This document shows, in pieces, positions 51,690 to 63,459 of a stretch of DNA of 64,000 nucleotides. The position numbers and the translations under genes are program-made. Below the pieces are notes generated by a model. The model did not search any database and was not told where the DNA came from. It worked only from the letters and a program-made list of their open reading frames with translations. Origin of the DNA: Orbaceae bacterium lpD04. GTDB taxonomy: Bacteria; Pseudomonadota; Gammaproteobacteria; Enterobacterales; Orbaceae. Each line of letters opens with the position of its first letter. Position 1 is the stretch's first letter. The stretch covers positions 124,001 to 188,000 of the forward strand of contig CP133967.1 in the NCBI GenBank assembly GCA_036251935.1, written 5' to 3'.

Positions 51690-52298
51690 CTACTTAGTTA
51701 TTTTACGTTTATTGGTGATCGCTAGTATGATGATGTGGCTTTTTAATGCTAAAAATAACGAAATAGTCTTAATTTTTAGCCAAAATACACTAATAAAATA
51801 AGCACATATAAAACTAATTAGTATTGCTGCCAATATGTCTAGAGGCCAATGGACACCAAGGTAGACTCTAGCCCAACTAATAAGTATCGCGATTAATAAA
51901 CTACCAATAAAAAACTTTTTTTGTTTAATTTGATTTTTCGTTGCATAAAATAATGCAAATGTTATGGCAAATATTACGGAAGCATGTTTGCTAGGAAAAG
52001 AGTTTGTATTGGAATGTGGTAAAAAATTAGTTCCAATTGCTAGGTCAAAAGGCCTTGATGAACTAATTAACGAACGTAATATCGCAGTAACTAATAGCGT
52101 AGTTATTACTATCACCACTATTTTAGTGATCGTTTCTCTACTTTTTGGATATTTAAACCAATAAAAAAAACTAATAAAAATCGGTAAATAAATTAAATAT
52201 TGGGCACAAAATATTGCACAAGTGACTGCGAGTTTAGGTGTATTTTGAGCTGCATTTATTAGCAAAAACAATTGGGTATCAATTTCAGTTAATGTCAT
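51690..52298 (-). CDS. Undecaprenyl-diphosphatase, PAP2 family (BcrC/YbjG-like)
   Basis: Membrane phosphatase expected to recycle undecaprenyl diphosphate; related enzymes act on lipid A. The three PAP2 motifs are visible: the SSRPF segment (about 73-77), SFPSKHAS (about 94-101) and SWARVYLGVHWPLDILA (about 140-156). Five or six helices, 202 residues. The closest remembered relative is E. coli YbjG, with Lys instead of Asp in FPSDHG. GGAG precedes the ATG. First gene of the pmr operon, directly behind the PmrA box, so lipid carrier recycling is linked to lipid A modification. LpxT-type activity cannot be excluded. Confidence 0.8.
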   Translation of the reverse strand: MTLTEIDTQLFLLINAAQNTPKLAVTCAIFCAQYLIYLPIFISFFYWFKYPKSRETITKIVVIVITTLLVTAILRSLISSSRPFDLAIGTNFLPHSNTNSFPSKHASVIFAITFALFYATKNQIKQKKFFIGSLLIAILISWARVYLGVHWPLDILAAILISFICAYFISVFWLKIKTISLFLALKSHIIILAITNKRKITK

Positions 52299-52353
52299 CT
52301 TTACTTCTCCATATCTAGATGAATTACATTACTCTAGAGTTTATGGATTTAAG

Positions 52354-52370
52354 CTTAAGAAAACCTTAAG
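52354..52370 (-). promoter_or_regulatory. PmrA box upstream of the pmr operon
   Basis: CTTAAG-N5-CTTAAG is a perfect pair of PmrA half-sites; a third near half-site TTTAAG adjoins at 52348-52353. It lies 56 bases upstream of the first gene. Confidence 0.87.
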
Positions 52371-52505
52371 GTATAAATTTTGATTGATTCAATGAGAATA
52401 TTGTTTGTATTGAGTAAAATTGAGAATAGTAGTCTATTTTAGATAAAATTACAGATTAATTAAATGAGCATCATGCGCTTATATATAATTAGGATAATTA
52501 TATGG

Positions 52506-52532
52506 AAAAAGCATCATAATTTATGATGCTTT
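52506..52532 (-). terminator. Rho-independent terminator after adk
   Basis: Minus strand AAAGCATCATAA and TTATGATGCTTTTT form a long stem with a minimal loop and a T-run, 26 bases after the adk stop. Confidence 0.8.
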
Positions 52533-52557
52533 AATGGTTATATATTTGTAGGCAAGA

Positions 52558-53468
<911 letters not shown>

Positions 53469-53470
53469 TT

Positions 53471-54946
53471 TTAGCGTCGGCCTCTAACATGCTTTAATAA
53501 ACGGCGTCGTTTACGTTGTTGTGATGTGGTCAAGCTATTTTTCCTGCCTTCGAAAGGGTTATTACCCTCTTTGAATTGCACTCGAATTGGTGAACCCATA
53601 ATTTTTAACGAGCGTCTAAAATAATTCATGAGATAGCGTTTATAAGAGTCAGGTAAATCAGTCACCTGATTGCCATGTATAACGACAATTGGCGGATTAT
53701 ACCCTCCAGCGTGAGCATACTTCAATTTTACTCGTCTACCTTGAACCAATGGTGGTTGATGGTCATCTTGCGCCATTTGCATAATTTTAGTTAATAAAGC
53801 TGTACTTACGCGGCGCGTTGCACAGTCATAAGCTTCTTGAATAGAATCAAATAAATTACCAACACCGCTACCATGTAATGCGGAGATAAAATGCAAACGC
53901 GCAAAATCAATAAAATCAAGTCGTTCATCGAGAGTCGATTTTATCTGTTCTCTAACGTCTTGTGATAAGCCATCCCATTTATTAACAGCAATGACTAACG
54001 ATCGACCACTGTTGATAATAAAACCAAGTAAAGAAAGGTCCTGATCTGATATCCCTTCTCTTGCATCAATCACTAGAATGACAACGTTAGCATCTTCAAT
54101 CGCTTGTAAGGTTTTTATTACTGAAAATTTTTCGACAGTTTCAGTAATTTTTCCGCGCTTTCTAACTCCGGCAGTATCGATTAAGATATATTCGCGCTCG
54201 TCACGAGTCATTGGGATGTAAATACTATCTCGAGTTGTACCTGGCATATCGTAAACGACAACGCGATCCTCGCCTAAAATACGATTAGTTAGTGTTGACT
54301 TACCAACGTTTGGGCGACCGACGATGGCAACTTTAATTGGTAAATTAATAAGGCTTTCAACGTCATCGAAATCATCTAAAACAGAGTCATCATAGGATTC
54401 TGGTAGATCATGGCGCTCATCATCTTCATCGCTAAAAATTGCCTGTTCTTCAAAATTGAAAATTGGATTGAGCACTGTTTCTATCAATGAAGTAACACCG
54501 CGCCCATGACTTGCAGCAATTGGATGAACATCACCAAGACCTAGTTCATAAAATTCATTCATGACGATCTCTGCGTCAAGCCCATCAGTTTTATTAACGA
54601 CCAGAAATGTTGGTTTTTCTCTACTACGAAGGTGCTTTGCAATAACATGATCAGCTGGCATAACGCCAGCTCTTGCATCAACCATAAATAAAACAATATC
54701 GGCTTCTTCGATTGCGAGTAAAGACTGCTCTGCCATAAAGCTTTCAATGCCTTCTTCATTGCCATCAATACCACCAGTATCAATAACTATATATTCATGA
54801 CCTTTTATTTCAGCTCGGCCATATTTGCGATCGCGTGTTAAGCCTGGGAAATCTGCAACTAACGCATCGCGAGTTTTCGTTAATCGATTAAATAATGTCG
54901 ATTTTCCCACATTGGGGCGACCGACTAATGCAATGACTGGTATCAT
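53471..54946 (-). CDS. der: Ribosome-assembly GTPase Der (EngA)
   Basis: Essential for 50S subunit maturation. Two tandem GTPase domains, each with a P-loop: [15 protein letters not shown] (residues 8-22) and [16 protein letters not shown] (about 211-226), joined by an acidic linker, then a KH-like domain and a basic tail ending LLKHVRGRR. 491 residues against 490. Between bamB and yfgJ, as in E. coli. Confidence 0.98.
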   Translation of the reverse strand: MIPVIALVGRPNVGKSTLFNRLTKTRDALVADFPGLTRDRKYGRAEIKGHEYIVIDTGGIDGNEEGIESFMAEQSLLAIEEADIVLFMVDARAGVMPADHVIAKHLRSREKPTFLVVNKTDGLDAEIVMNEFYELGLGDVHPIAASHGRGVTSLIETVLNPIFNFEEQAIFSDEDDERHDLPESYDDSVLDDFDDVESLINLPIKVAIVGRPNVGKSTLTNRILGEDRVVVYDMPGTTRDSIYIPMTRDEREYILIDTAGVRKRGKITETVEKFSVIKTLQAIEDANVVILVIDAREGISDQDLSLLGFIINSGRSLVIAVNKWDGLSQDVREQIKSTLDERLDFIDFARLHFISALHGSGVGNLFDSIQEAYDCATRRVSTALLTKIMQMAQDDHQPPLVQGRRVKLKYAHAGGYNPPIVVIHGNQVTDLPDSYKRYLMNYFRRSLKIMGSPIRVQFKEGNNPFEGRKNSLTTSQQRKRRRLLKHVRGRR

Positions 54947-54976
54947 GTAGTTCTCTTTTTTAAGACAAGTTAAAAA

Positions 54977-56164
54977 TTACTTTTGGCCAAATGTATAAAC
55001 ATTGCCATTTTTAGCTTGAATAATTATTTTATTATCAGCAACTACAGGTTCATTTGCTAAACCACTGCTACTAACTTGTGTTTTTGAAATAATATCGCCA
55101 GAATTGATATCAATTAGATAAAGATAGCCTTCATAGTCGCCTACAATAACGTAATTTTGATAAATAATAGGATTAGTTAATTGTCTATGTAGTAAATCTG
55201 ATTGTTTCCAAATTATTGAACCGCCATTTTTAGATAGCGCATAAAGATTATCATCTTGATCAACGACAAAAATACGGTCTTGATTCATTACAAAACTATG
55301 TGTTGAGCTAAGTGCTTTTTTCCAAATAATTTGGCCATTACTTAAATCTAAAGCCGCTATGTTACCATTATACCCGATAGCATAAACTAAGCCTTGTTCA
55401 ACGATTGGTGTTGTATCCACATCATTAAGTTTTGCAATTTCGGTAGATCCACTAGGCTGAGATATTCGTTGCTGCCAGATTAATTGTCCATCTTTAGTGA
55501 AATAGGCATTTACGTGCCCACTATCATCACCAAGAATAATTGCACCATAAGCTGCTGTTGGTTTAGATTGACCACGCAGTGATAAGGTAGGCTCATCATC
55601 CATTTGTATTTCCCATGCTAAGTTACCAGTATCTTGTTCAAATGCTTGTAAATAACCATTAGTTGTACGAATGATAACTTCATTTTCAGGTGCAATTGGT
55701 TTGGCTAAAACTTCGCCTTTCGCTTGTTTCTGCCAAATGACATTGCCATTATTTTTATCTAATGCATAAACATTTGCTCTCTCTGAGCCTAAATAGACAT
55801 ATTTATCATCTGCGCTCACGCCACCCGAGAGTAATGCTGACTGGCTATGGAAAAAGGAGCTATTTGATAAATCAATATTCCATAAGGTTTTACCGGTTGA
55901 AAGCTCTATCGCTTTAACTTCACCGCCTCTACCTGCTGCATAAACGATATTGTTATTTACAGTAGGAGATAGCTGAGAATATATTTTTGTATTACCCGAT
56001 AAGCTATTACTCCACAGTTGGCTCAGTGGAAATGGAGTCTGCGTCTCTGGAGATGGAGAAATTTCAATCGTATCTTTATCACCACCAAAGATAGAACAAC
56101 CCGTTGTGATCGATGCCAATGATATAGCTAGTGCACTTGCTAAAAAATATTTACGCAAATTCAT
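54977..56164 (-). CDS. bamB: Outer membrane assembly lipoprotein BamB
   Basis: BAM-complex lipoprotein that helps insert beta-barrel proteins. A type II signal peptide ends ASITTGC (lipid Cys at about residue 23), with Thr at positions where Leu and Ala or Ser are more common. The rest is an eight-bladed propeller with repeated stretches such as ALDLSNGQIIWKK and YALDKNNGNVIWQK. 395 residues. The autotransporter in this window would be a client. Same neighbours as in E. coli. Confidence 0.94.
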   Translation of the reverse strand: MNLRKYFLASALAISLASITTGCSIFGGDKDTIEISPSPETQTPFPLSQLWSNSLSGNTKIYSQLSPTVNNNIVYAAGRGGEVKAIELSTGKTLWNIDLSNSSFFHSQSALLSGGVSADDKYVYLGSERANVYALDKNNGNVIWQKQAKGEVLAKPIAPENEVIIRTTNGYLQAFEQDTGNLAWEIQMDDEPTLSLRGQSKPTAAYGAIILGDDSGHVNAYFTKDGQLIWQQRISQPSGSTEIAKLNDVDTTPIVEQGLVYAIGYNGNIAALDLSNGQIIWKKALSSTHSFVMNQDRIFVVDQDDNLYALSKNGGSIIWKQSDLLHRQLTNPIIYQNYVIVGDYEGYLYLIDINSGDIISKTQVSSSGLANEPVVADNKIIIQAKNGNVYTFGQK

Positions 56165-56259
56165 GTTTTTTCCTACAAATAGCTTAATTAAGCCTTTAAT
56201 ATATTGTTGTTACTTTGCGGGTGAGAATTTAGGTTTATCTATTTCTCAGCCATTCTTTA

Positions 56260-56925
56260 TTAATTTTTAACTGATTTTTGTTGTTCCTGCGATTGCTTTG
56301 CCGCTAAATATTGGGCTTTATTTAGTTTCATTTTTAACTCTTTTTCTTGCTCAGGCGTTGGCTGAGATGCTAATGCTACTTCATACGCATTACAAGCTAG
56401 TGAGTATTTTTCCATTTTAGCTAAAGCATCACCTCGGATATTATTAACAATCGATGCCCAATTACTATTAGTTACTTTATCCAAAGATTTTAAGCTATCT
56501 TCATATTTTCCAAGTTGATATTGTAATCTTGCAATACGAATATTGATAATAGCGAGCACTGGCTCTGAATCAGTTTTTTTACTAGCGGCAATAAGCAATT
56601 GTTCTGCCCCGCTATAATCTTTCTTATTTTCAACATAAAGTTGTGCTGCTTTTAAGTCAGCAAATACACTATAAACAGTATCGTTTTGGTCAGCAAATTT
56701 GACTAGTCCATCTATCGAGGTAGGATCATCATTACTAAGCTTAGCTATTAGTTGTTCGTATTGACTTGATGCAACCATCGCCTTTTCTACATTATGTGAT
56801 TTCCAATAACGCCACCCCCAAAAAGCAAGTAAACCAATTATGATAATCGCAACCATAATTTTCCATGTTTTACCAAGAAACTCTTGAATTTCCTGTAGTT
56901 TTTCTTCATTATCAGAATGACTCAC
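56260..56925 (-). CDS. yfgM: YfgM, SecYEG-associated chaperone-like protein
   Basis: One N-terminal membrane helix (about residues 20-40, IMVAIIIIGLLAFWGWRYW) anchors a periplasmic TPR-like domain. E. coli YfgM binds SecYEG with PpiD and assists proteins leaving the translocon. 221 residues with a Lys/Gln-rich tail. It starts one base after the hisS stop, so it is translated from the same message. Confidence 0.92.
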   Translation of the reverse strand: MSHSDNEEKLQEIQEFLGKTWKIMVAIIIIGLLAFWGWRYWKSHNVEKAMVASSQYEQLIAKLSNDDPTSIDGLVKFADQNDTVYSVFADLKAAQLYVENKKDYSGAEQLLIAASKKTDSEPVLAIINIRIARLQYQLGKYEDSLKSLDKVTNSNWASIVNNIRGDALAKMEKYSLACNAYEVALASQPTPEQEKELKMKLNKAQYLAAKQSQEQQKSVKN

Positions 56926-56926
56926 G

Positions 56927-58240
56927 TTATTCTCCTTCGAGTATTTCTAAACATTTTTGGGCTACCAAGTCTTGCTCTATCGCATATTGGTTCCCTGTTT
57001 GTAGCTCTTTAATCATCGCTTTTTTTTCTAATACTTCATTACCACCGATAATAACCGCTAATTTTGCACCATATTTATCAGCCTTACTAAATTGTTTTTT
57101 GAAGTTAGTGCTACCATAATGGGTCATAATTCGTTTATTTGGCATGATATCACGAATTCTTTCGGCTAATTGCTGAGCAATTGCTGTTGTATTTTGACCA
57201 TTGACTAATTCGCCTGATGATATCATATAAACATCAATATTATTATCATTTTTCAGTTGGTTATTAACAGTTTGAATAAGTAGTATTAAACGCTCAGCAC
57301 CAATAGCAAAACCAACACCAGGCGTTGCTTGTCCTCCTAGCTGGCTAACTAATCCATCATAGCGTCCCCCGCCACAAACCGTACCTTGCGCACCTAAGCT
57401 ACTCGTTACCCATTCAAAAACAGTTCTATTATAGTAATCAAGGCCACGAACCAAGCGTTGATTAATCTTGTACTTTATCCCCGCACTATCAAGTAATTGG
57501 CATAGCCCGGCAAAGTGTGTTTTTGACTCGGCATCTAAATAATCAAATAATTTTGGTGCATTATTCAATATTGTTTGTACATCTGCATTCTTTGAGTCTA
57601 AAACGCGTAAAGGATTGCTATACATACGGCGCTTACAATCTTCATCGAGAGCATCTTTGTGTTCTTCTAAATAAGCAACTAATGCTTTTTTATAATCAGC
57701 CCTTGCTTCTAAAGAACCAATACTATTTAGCTCTAATGATGTATGCTCGGCAATACCAAGCGCTTGCCATAAACGGGCTGTTAGTAAAATTAATTCAGCG
57801 TCAATGTCTGGTCCTTCAATACCAAAAACTTCTACTCCAAATTGATGGAATTGACGATAACGGCCTTTTTGTGGTTTTTCATACCTAAATGCAGGACCAA
57901 AATACCATAAACGTTGTTCTTGGTTATATAATAACCCATGTTCAATTCCTGCTCGAACGCAGCCAGCTGTTAACTCTGGCCTTAGTGTTAAGCTCTCTTT
58001 ATCTTTGTCATTGCGAGCATTAAAGGTATACATTTCTTTTTCAACAATATCGGTAACTTCACCGACAGCTCTTTGAAATAGACCCGTAGCTTCAACGATT
58101 GGGGTCCGAATTTCATTATAACCATAGCTATTTAGAATTGTTTTTACGGTTTTCTCTACTTGCTGCCAAAGATAACTCTCTGTTGGAAGCAAATCATTCA
58201 TTCCTCTAATTGCTTGTATTTTTTTTTCTGCCATTTTCAT
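56927..58240 (-). CDS. hisS: Histidine-tRNA ligase
   Basis: Class II synthetase: motif 1 around [11 protein letters not shown], motif 2 [18 protein letters not shown], the histidine-specific [13 protein letters not shown] loop and motif 3 [11 protein letters not shown]. The C-terminal anticodon domain is complete. 437 residues. An in-frame ATG at 58234 gives [11 protein letters not shown], which aligns with E. coli MAKNIQAIRG, and may be the true start. Between ispG and yfgM, as in E. coli. Confidence 0.97.
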   Translation of the reverse strand: MKMAEKKIQAIRGMNDLLPTESYLWQQVEKTVKTILNSYGYNEIRTPIVEATGLFQRAVGEVTDIVEKEMYTFNARNDKDKESLTLRPELTAGCVRAGIEHGLLYNQEQRLWYFGPAFRYEKPQKGRYRQFHQFGVEVFGIEGPDIDAELILLTARLWQALGIAEHTSLELNSIGSLEARADYKKALVAYLEEHKDALDEDCKRRMYSNPLRVLDSKNADVQTILNNAPKLFDYLDAESKTHFAGLCQLLDSAGIKYKINQRLVRGLDYYNRTVFEWVTSSLGAQGTVCGGGRYDGLVSQLGGQATPGVGFAIGAERLILLIQTVNNQLKNDNNIDVYMISSGELVNGQNTTAIAQQLAERIRDIMPNKRIMTHYGSTNFKKQFSKADKYGAKLAVIIGGNEVLEKKAMIKELQTGNQYAIEQDLVAQKCLEILEGE

Positions 58241-58256
58241 TTCACTACTTAGTTAA

Positions 58257-59366
58257 TTATTCTGTTTTAATTTCAATTCGGTTAGCCAATAATTGTGCTT
58301 TTGCTCGAATTTTTGCCTCTAATTCATCGATTATAGCATCATTATCGATTCTACCAATTCTCACACCATCTTCATAAAAACCACTTTTATTATTCCCGCC
58401 GGCGACGCCCATCGTTGATGCAAGTGCTTCTCCTGGGCCATTTACTACGCAGCCAATAATTGATACATCCATTGGGGTAATGATATTTTCTAATCGTCTT
58501 TCTAGCTCGTTGACCGTACTTATAACGTCAAACTCTTGCCGAGAGCACGTAGGGCAAGCAATAAAATTGATACCGCGTGAGCGAATGCGAAGTGATTTTA
58601 AAATATCGAAACCGACTTTAACTTCTTCCGCAGGATCTGCCGCCAGCGAAACACGCAGTGTATCACCAATCCCTTCAGCAAGTAACATTCCTAAACCGAT
58701 TGCCGATTTTATTGAGCCACTTCTTGCTCCTCCGGCTTCAGTGATACCAAGGTGGAGTGGCTGTTTAATTTGTTTTGCTAATAGGCGGTATGCATCAACA
58801 GCCGTAAATACGTCAGATGCTTTAACGCTAACTTTAAATTGGTCAAAATTCAATCTATCAAGTATTTCTACGTGGCGCATAGCTGATTCAACAATTGCTT
58901 GTGGTGTTGGTTCTCCATATTTTTCTTGAATATCTTTTTCGAGCGAGCCAGAGTTTACACCGATGCGGATTGGAATATTTTTATCTCGAGCACAATCAAC
59001 GACACTACGGATACGGCTTTCATTACCAATATTTCCTGGATTAATGCGTAAACAATCTACGCCATATTCTGCGACTTTTAACGCAATTCGGTAATCAAAG
59101 TGAATATCGGCAATTAATGGCACATTAGATTGCTGTTTAATTAGCTTAAATGCATCAGCTGCGTCCATCGTAGGGACTGATACTCGAACAATATCAACAC
59201 CAACACGTTCAAGAGATTGAATTTGTGCGATAGTTTTTTCGACGTCAGTTGTACGGGTATTGGTCATTGATTGGATAGCAATTGGTGCGCCATTACCAAT
59301 GGGTACATTGCCAACATAAATTCGAGTAGATTCCCGTCGTTTTATTGGCGACTGCGCATGGCTCAT
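58257..59366 (-). CDS. ispG: 4-Hydroxy-3-methylbut-2-en-1-yl diphosphate synthase
   Basis: Iron-sulfur enzyme of the MEP isoprenoid pathway, giving HMBPP. TIM-barrel domain with [30 protein letters not shown] and [17 protein letters not shown]; cluster Cys in [12 protein letters not shown] and CVVNGPGEA. 369 residues. In E. coli rodZ and rlmN lie upstream; here a 505-base gap with a long palindrome and then the autotransporter take that place. Confidence 0.97.
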   Translation of the reverse strand: MSHAQSPIKRRESTRIYVGNVPIGNGAPIAIQSMTNTRTTDVEKTIAQIQSLERVGVDIVRVSVPTMDAADAFKLIKQQSNVPLIADIHFDYRIALKVAEYGVDCLRINPGNIGNESRIRSVVDCARDKNIPIRIGVNSGSLEKDIQEKYGEPTPQAIVESAMRHVEILDRLNFDQFKVSVKASDVFTAVDAYRLLAKQIKQPLHLGITEAGGARSGSIKSAIGLGMLLAEGIGDTLRVSLAADPAEEVKVGFDILKSLRIRSRGINFIACPTCSRQEFDVISTVNELERRLENIITPMDVSIIGCVVNGPGEALASTMGVAGGNNKSGFYEDGVRIGRIDNDAIIDELEAKIRAKAQLLANRIEIKTE

Positions 59367-59615
59367 ATATAACCTAAATAAAATAAAAAATTACTTGTTA
59401 ATAATATTAGCAAAATTTGTTAAAAATGTCTGCAAAGAATCGGAAAAATTAGCTATATGTTCTTTTTCACAAACGCAATTTTAATTATCGATATTTTTAT
59501 ATTTGCTATTTAATTCGGAATTTTAGCCGCGCAATCATGTTATGTCATTTTTGAGCAAATAATCGGTAATTATACCAAAATTTTAAAAATATCATATTTG
59601 TACATTTATTTCATT

Positions 59616-59665
59616 TTACTTACCTAAATAGATAACAAAAATAAGTTATCTATTTAGGTAAGTAA
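59616..59665. repeat. Perfect 21-bp inverted repeat upstream of the autotransporter
   Basis: Arms 59616-59636 and 59645-59665 are exactly complementary (left arm TTACTTACCTAAATAGATAA plus C) with an 8-base loop. It lies in the gap between the divergent ispG and autotransporter genes, 250 and 206 bases from their starts. A T-rich stretch follows on the plus strand. I see no gene in the rest of 59367-59871. Confidence 0.85.
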
Positions 59666-59871
59666 TTCTTTATTATTTTTTAAATAACATTAATATAACC
59701 ACATAGGTTTTATTGTTATTTGTCATGATTTCATTCTCAAATGACTTAGCTAAATTATAAAAAAATCTTACTAATACTAGCAAGGGCATAGAGTAATTTC
59801 TTCTTTTAGTCGTAATTGAAGTACAAATATTTAAGCTCAAAAATATAATTAATATTAGTAAGGAAAAGAAA

Positions 59872-62800
59872 ATGGAAATAAAGTATAAGCACAAAGTATC
59901 ACTTACCATCATAGCACTATCTCTTTGTAATTTTTACTCCTCTGAAAGTTTCGCAATTACTTGTAATAATGGCGGTGCTTGTCCAGATTATCCCAGTGGC
60001 ACAAACCAATCCGTTGTACAACAAAGTAATGGTTCACTTTTTATTAGTGGTGATAACCAATCTATTTTTGGCGGTGGGCTTAATAATTTAGCTACAGCTC
60101 AAGCAAATAACCAAAATAGCTTTATTGGACTAGGTTGGTCTGGGTTATTCCCTTCAATTGCAGGTACTTTGATTGACAATAGGTTAGAGATATATGACTT
60201 AACTTTAAATGTCTCTGGAAGTCAAGGAGCCGATCGCGGGGTACAAACTTTTTTAAAAGATGGTAATCAAGATCAAGCATTAATTACGAGTATAAACGAT
60301 TACCAAAACTTTAATACCATTAGTAGTGGTAGTTTGAGTACCTCGATAAATGATTCAAATATTTCTCTTGTAACAACTGGGCAGACGGTATCACAAAATA
60401 CTATTGGTATTAACAGTGAGGCTTACGGTTCTGGTCAAGATCACTCTTTGGAAACACGAGCTAGTAATATATTTGTAGATGGAGCTACTCAATCGGCTAT
60501 AGGGGTTGTTGCTAAATCCAATGTTGTTGATTCCCTCATTCACGGTAGTACAACGACAGCTACAGCCAATGAGATTTCTACGTTTGGTGCAAAATCGATT
60601 GATATCGATATAAATCAAACGAGCATAGAGGTAAAGTCAGCAACAGCAAGTGCGACAGGTATTTACACTGACTATGTTCAAAATGGTGGTAAGGCAGAAA
60701 TTAATACCGACATAAACTCATTAATTAATGTAATAACTGATTCGGTTAATAGCGGTGATGAGGCTAATGGTGTTTTAGCTAAAACCAATAGTCTTGGTAG
60801 TAATGCTACAACAAGCATCGATTTAAGTTCTGATATTACGGTTGCATCAACTAACTCTGCTGGCGTCAATGCTTACGGTATACAATCTCATTCATTTATT
60901 AATGATATTGAAAATAGAGGTAAATTAATTATCAGCTCTGCAGGTGCAGATGCAACAGGAATCTATGCTTCGGCAACATTCTATAACCAAAGCGATGATA
61001 GAATAAATGGGGGTTTTAATAATCGTTATGGCTCAACTCAAAAAGTAATCAATACGGGCGATATTGAAGTTACGGCAAATACCAAAGCGACAGGTATTGA
61101 GGTCGAAGGTTATAATGGTATCATTAGTATTGAAAATAGTAATCGTATCAATATATCTGGCGATAATTCTTCAATAGCAATTAATGTATCAACTGGCAAA
61201 ACGTTGAATACATCATATCCTTTTACTCAGCAGCCTAATTTGATAACGATTAGAAATAGCGGATACTTAATCACGAATAGTGCTAATAATTATAATGGGA
61301 GCGGTATTGTAATTAATGCTGAAACAGGTGTTTTAAATGGTTCAACGGTGACTAATACCGGGATGATTAATGCTCAAGATGTCATTGAAGCATCTTCAAC
61401 AGTCGCTTCTGATGTTAGATTAAGAAACTCTGGCTGGCTTTACGGTAATATTAATTTTAGTCAAAATGGTAATCATATTATCAATCAGACTAATGGTATT
61501 ATTAGTGGTGTATATGATTCGGCAAGCGTTGTTGGTACCTCAAATAATGTCGGTCAAATTATATTAGGAACAGGTAATGCACAGTATATTATGACTGGCG
61601 GAATATTAAACAGTGATCTTCATATGGGAGACGGAACAAACATTGGCCATATCTCTGGTGCGTCTAAATTGAATTATAATATTCAATTAGAAGGCGGCGC
61701 CACGAGGTCGGGAGATAGTAGTAAGTTGACTTTAAAGGGCCAAACCTTAAATGTGTTTACTGATACTGTCAATAATATAAAAGGTGTTAACTTAGTCAAT
61801 TGGGATAATACGTTATTAGAGAGTTCAATCATTACGTTAGATGGTGACCTCTTCTCTTCAACTAGAACGGGTAACTTAAATATTGATGGTGACTCTATAT
61901 TATATTCGACTAATCCAGGAACAAGCACTATTAATGGTAATGTTACCAATAGTGGGTTAATTAATTTAGTTAGTACTAAAAATCCAAATGATGTTAGTAA
62001 AGTATCAACCTTGTTGATAAAGGGTAATTATAATGGCGATTCAAATAAACGTAATTTAAATGGTTCATCAATTGTTGTTAATACGGTTTGGAATAATGAT
62101 CTGTCGACTAGTTATAGTGATTCTGTCCATATTACCGGAACCGCAACTGGCTATACCCAAGTAAAAACATTAAACGGTATTATTGGTGATGTAACATCTG
62201 ATAAAGTTACATGGAAAGATAAATATTCTAATGATGTCATTGTTGTTGATAATCATGCTGTTAATAGTAATAACTTTTACGGTTTCGCAAATACGACGGG
62301 AGCAGGATTACTTCTTTTGGTACAAAAAGATGCAAATACCTATGCGTGGCGACTTGCTAGTCCATCCAATCCAGATTCGGGACACATTGTTCCAATTGAT
62401 CCTAAAGCACCTGGCACGGCTTTAATGCCTTTAGCTAACCTAAATGCTGAATATGCAATTATCAGTACTTTACATCAAAGAGTAAGTGAACAGCAAACGA
62501 TGGCATGGGATGATTGTTCTACTTGTCAAATAGAACATAATGAAGGGCAAGTGTGGGGGCGATTAATCGGAAACTATGGCGATGTTAAGCAAATCGAAAA
62601 GCGACTTGAATATAAATCCAAGTTATGGGGCGCTCAATTTGGTTATGATTTTTCCGTTAATTACGATAAAAATGATAATTCAAGAAGTCATTCCGGTGTT
62701 ATGGTCACCTACGCAAAAGATAATTTAAAGTTTTATGATGCGCAAAATGTTATTTTTGATACAAATTCACAAGATTATATTTCGCAGCGAGCTCAAACGG

Positions 62801-63438
62801 GTCATGGGCAATCAGATATTTTTGGCCTCGGAGCTTATTATACTTACTATAGTGAAAATGGTAGCTATTTAGATTTACTTGGAAATTTGACGTATATTCG
62901 TAATAAATATACAACCGATGATTCAAGTGATAATAAAAATCATGCTTATGGTGTAGCGGGCTCTATCGAAGTTGGTAGGCCGTACGCTTTAACTAATCAT
63001 GGTTTGAATAATGGTGATTGGTTACTTGAACCGCAAGCACAGATGATCTATCAATATCTAAAATATAACGATATTGATATCGATCGAGATCATAATTTTG
63101 ATGTTATTGTTGATCAGCATAATCAGCAAACATTACGAGCAAGGGTTGGTCTGAGATTAGCTTATAATACAGGGACGGAAGAATTAAAAACTCGATCTAT
63201 TTATTTAATCGCAAATATCATTCACGACTTTATGGGCGGTAAAGGTGTTAGTTTTGGTACTAGTTCTATTGACTACCCAGATAATGCAACATCCGGAGAA
63301 GCTGGCATTGGGGCTCAAATACCATTAGGTAATTCATCTTACCTTTATTTTGATACTCGTTATCATCATTCCTTTGGTGATTCAAAAGGAAAATATAAAC
63401 AATATAATGGAACGATTGGGTATAAATATCATTGGTAG
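59872..63438 (+). CDS. Type V autotransporter with beta-helix passenger
   Basis: Large surface protein, 1188 residues. Signal peptide (about 1-28, cleaved after ESFA). The passenger is rich in Asn, Ser, Thr and Gly with irregular GI/GV turns (near 179, 211, 263, 301, 336, 363 and 408, for example ATGIYTD, ATGIYAS, ATGIEVE), as in right-handed beta-helices. The C-terminal 12-strand barrel begins near residue 892 (GQVWGRLIGNY) and ends in an aromatic (YKYHW). Two Cys pairs occur, near the mature N-terminus and just before the barrel (CSTC). No protease triad or RGD is evident. AAGGA lies eight bases upstream. Probably an adhesin, but the target is unknown. Confidence 0.92.
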   Translation: MEIKYKHKVSLTIIALSLCNFYSSESFAITCNNGGACPDYPSGTNQSVVQQSNGSLFISGDNQSIFGGGLNNLATAQANNQNSFIGLGWSGLFPSIAGTLIDNRLEIYDLTLNVSGSQGADRGVQTFLKDGNQDQALITSINDYQNFNTISSGSLSTSINDSNISLVTTGQTVSQNTIGINSEAYGSGQDHSLETRASNIFVDGATQSAIGVVAKSNVVDSLIHGSTTTATANEISTFGAKSIDIDINQTSIEVKSATASATGIYTDYVQNGGKAEINTDINSLINVITDSVNSGDEANGVLAKTNSLGSNATTSIDLSSDITVASTNSAGVNAYGIQSHSFINDIENRGKLIISSAGADATGIYASATFYNQSDDRINGGFNNRYGSTQKVINTGDIEVTANTKATGIEVEGYNGIISIENSNRINISGDNSSIAINVSTGKTLNTSYPFTQQPNLITIRNSGYLITNSANNYNGSGIVINAETGVLNGSTVTNTGMINAQDVIEASSTVASDVRLRNSGWLYGNINFSQNGNHIINQTNGIISGVYDSASVVGTSNNVGQIILGTGNAQYIMTGGILNSDLHMGDGTNIGHISGASKLNYNIQLEGGATRSGDSSKLTLKGQTLNVFTDTVNNIKGVNLVNWDNTLLESSIITLDGDLFSSTRTGNLNIDGDSILYSTNPGTSTINGNVTNSGLINLVSTKNPNDVSKVSTLLIKGNYNGDSNKRNLNGSSIVVNTVWNNDLSTSYSDSVHITGTATGYTQVKTLNGIIGDVTSDKVTWKDKYSNDVIVVDNHAVNSNNFYGFANTTGAGLLLLVQKDANTYAWRLASPSNPDSGHIVPIDPKAPGTALMPLANLNAEYAIISTLHQRVSEQQTMAWDDCSTCQIEHNEGQVWGRLIGNYGDVKQIEKRLEYKSKLWGAQFGYDFSVNYDKNDNSRSHSGVMVTYAKDNLKFYDAQNVIFDTNSQDYISQRAQTGHGQSDIFGLGAYYTYYSENGSYLDLLGNLTYIRNKYTTDDSSDNKNHAYGVAGSIEVGRPYALTNHGLNNGDWLLEPQAQMIYQYLKYNDIDIDRDHNFDVIVDQHNQQTLRARVGLRLAYNTGTEELKTRSIYLIANIIHDFMGGKGVSFGTSSIDYPDNATSGEAGIGAQIPLGNSSYLYFDTRYHHSFGDSKGKYKQYNGTIGYKYHW

Positions 63439-63459
63439 CTAAATTGTAAGGAATGAAAA

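Noticed and set aside
59673-59912. Minus-strand ORF of 79 codons before the autotransporter
   Set aside because: It overlaps the palindrome-flanking AT-rich DNA and the signal-peptide region of the autotransporter, and shows no ribosome site or family features.
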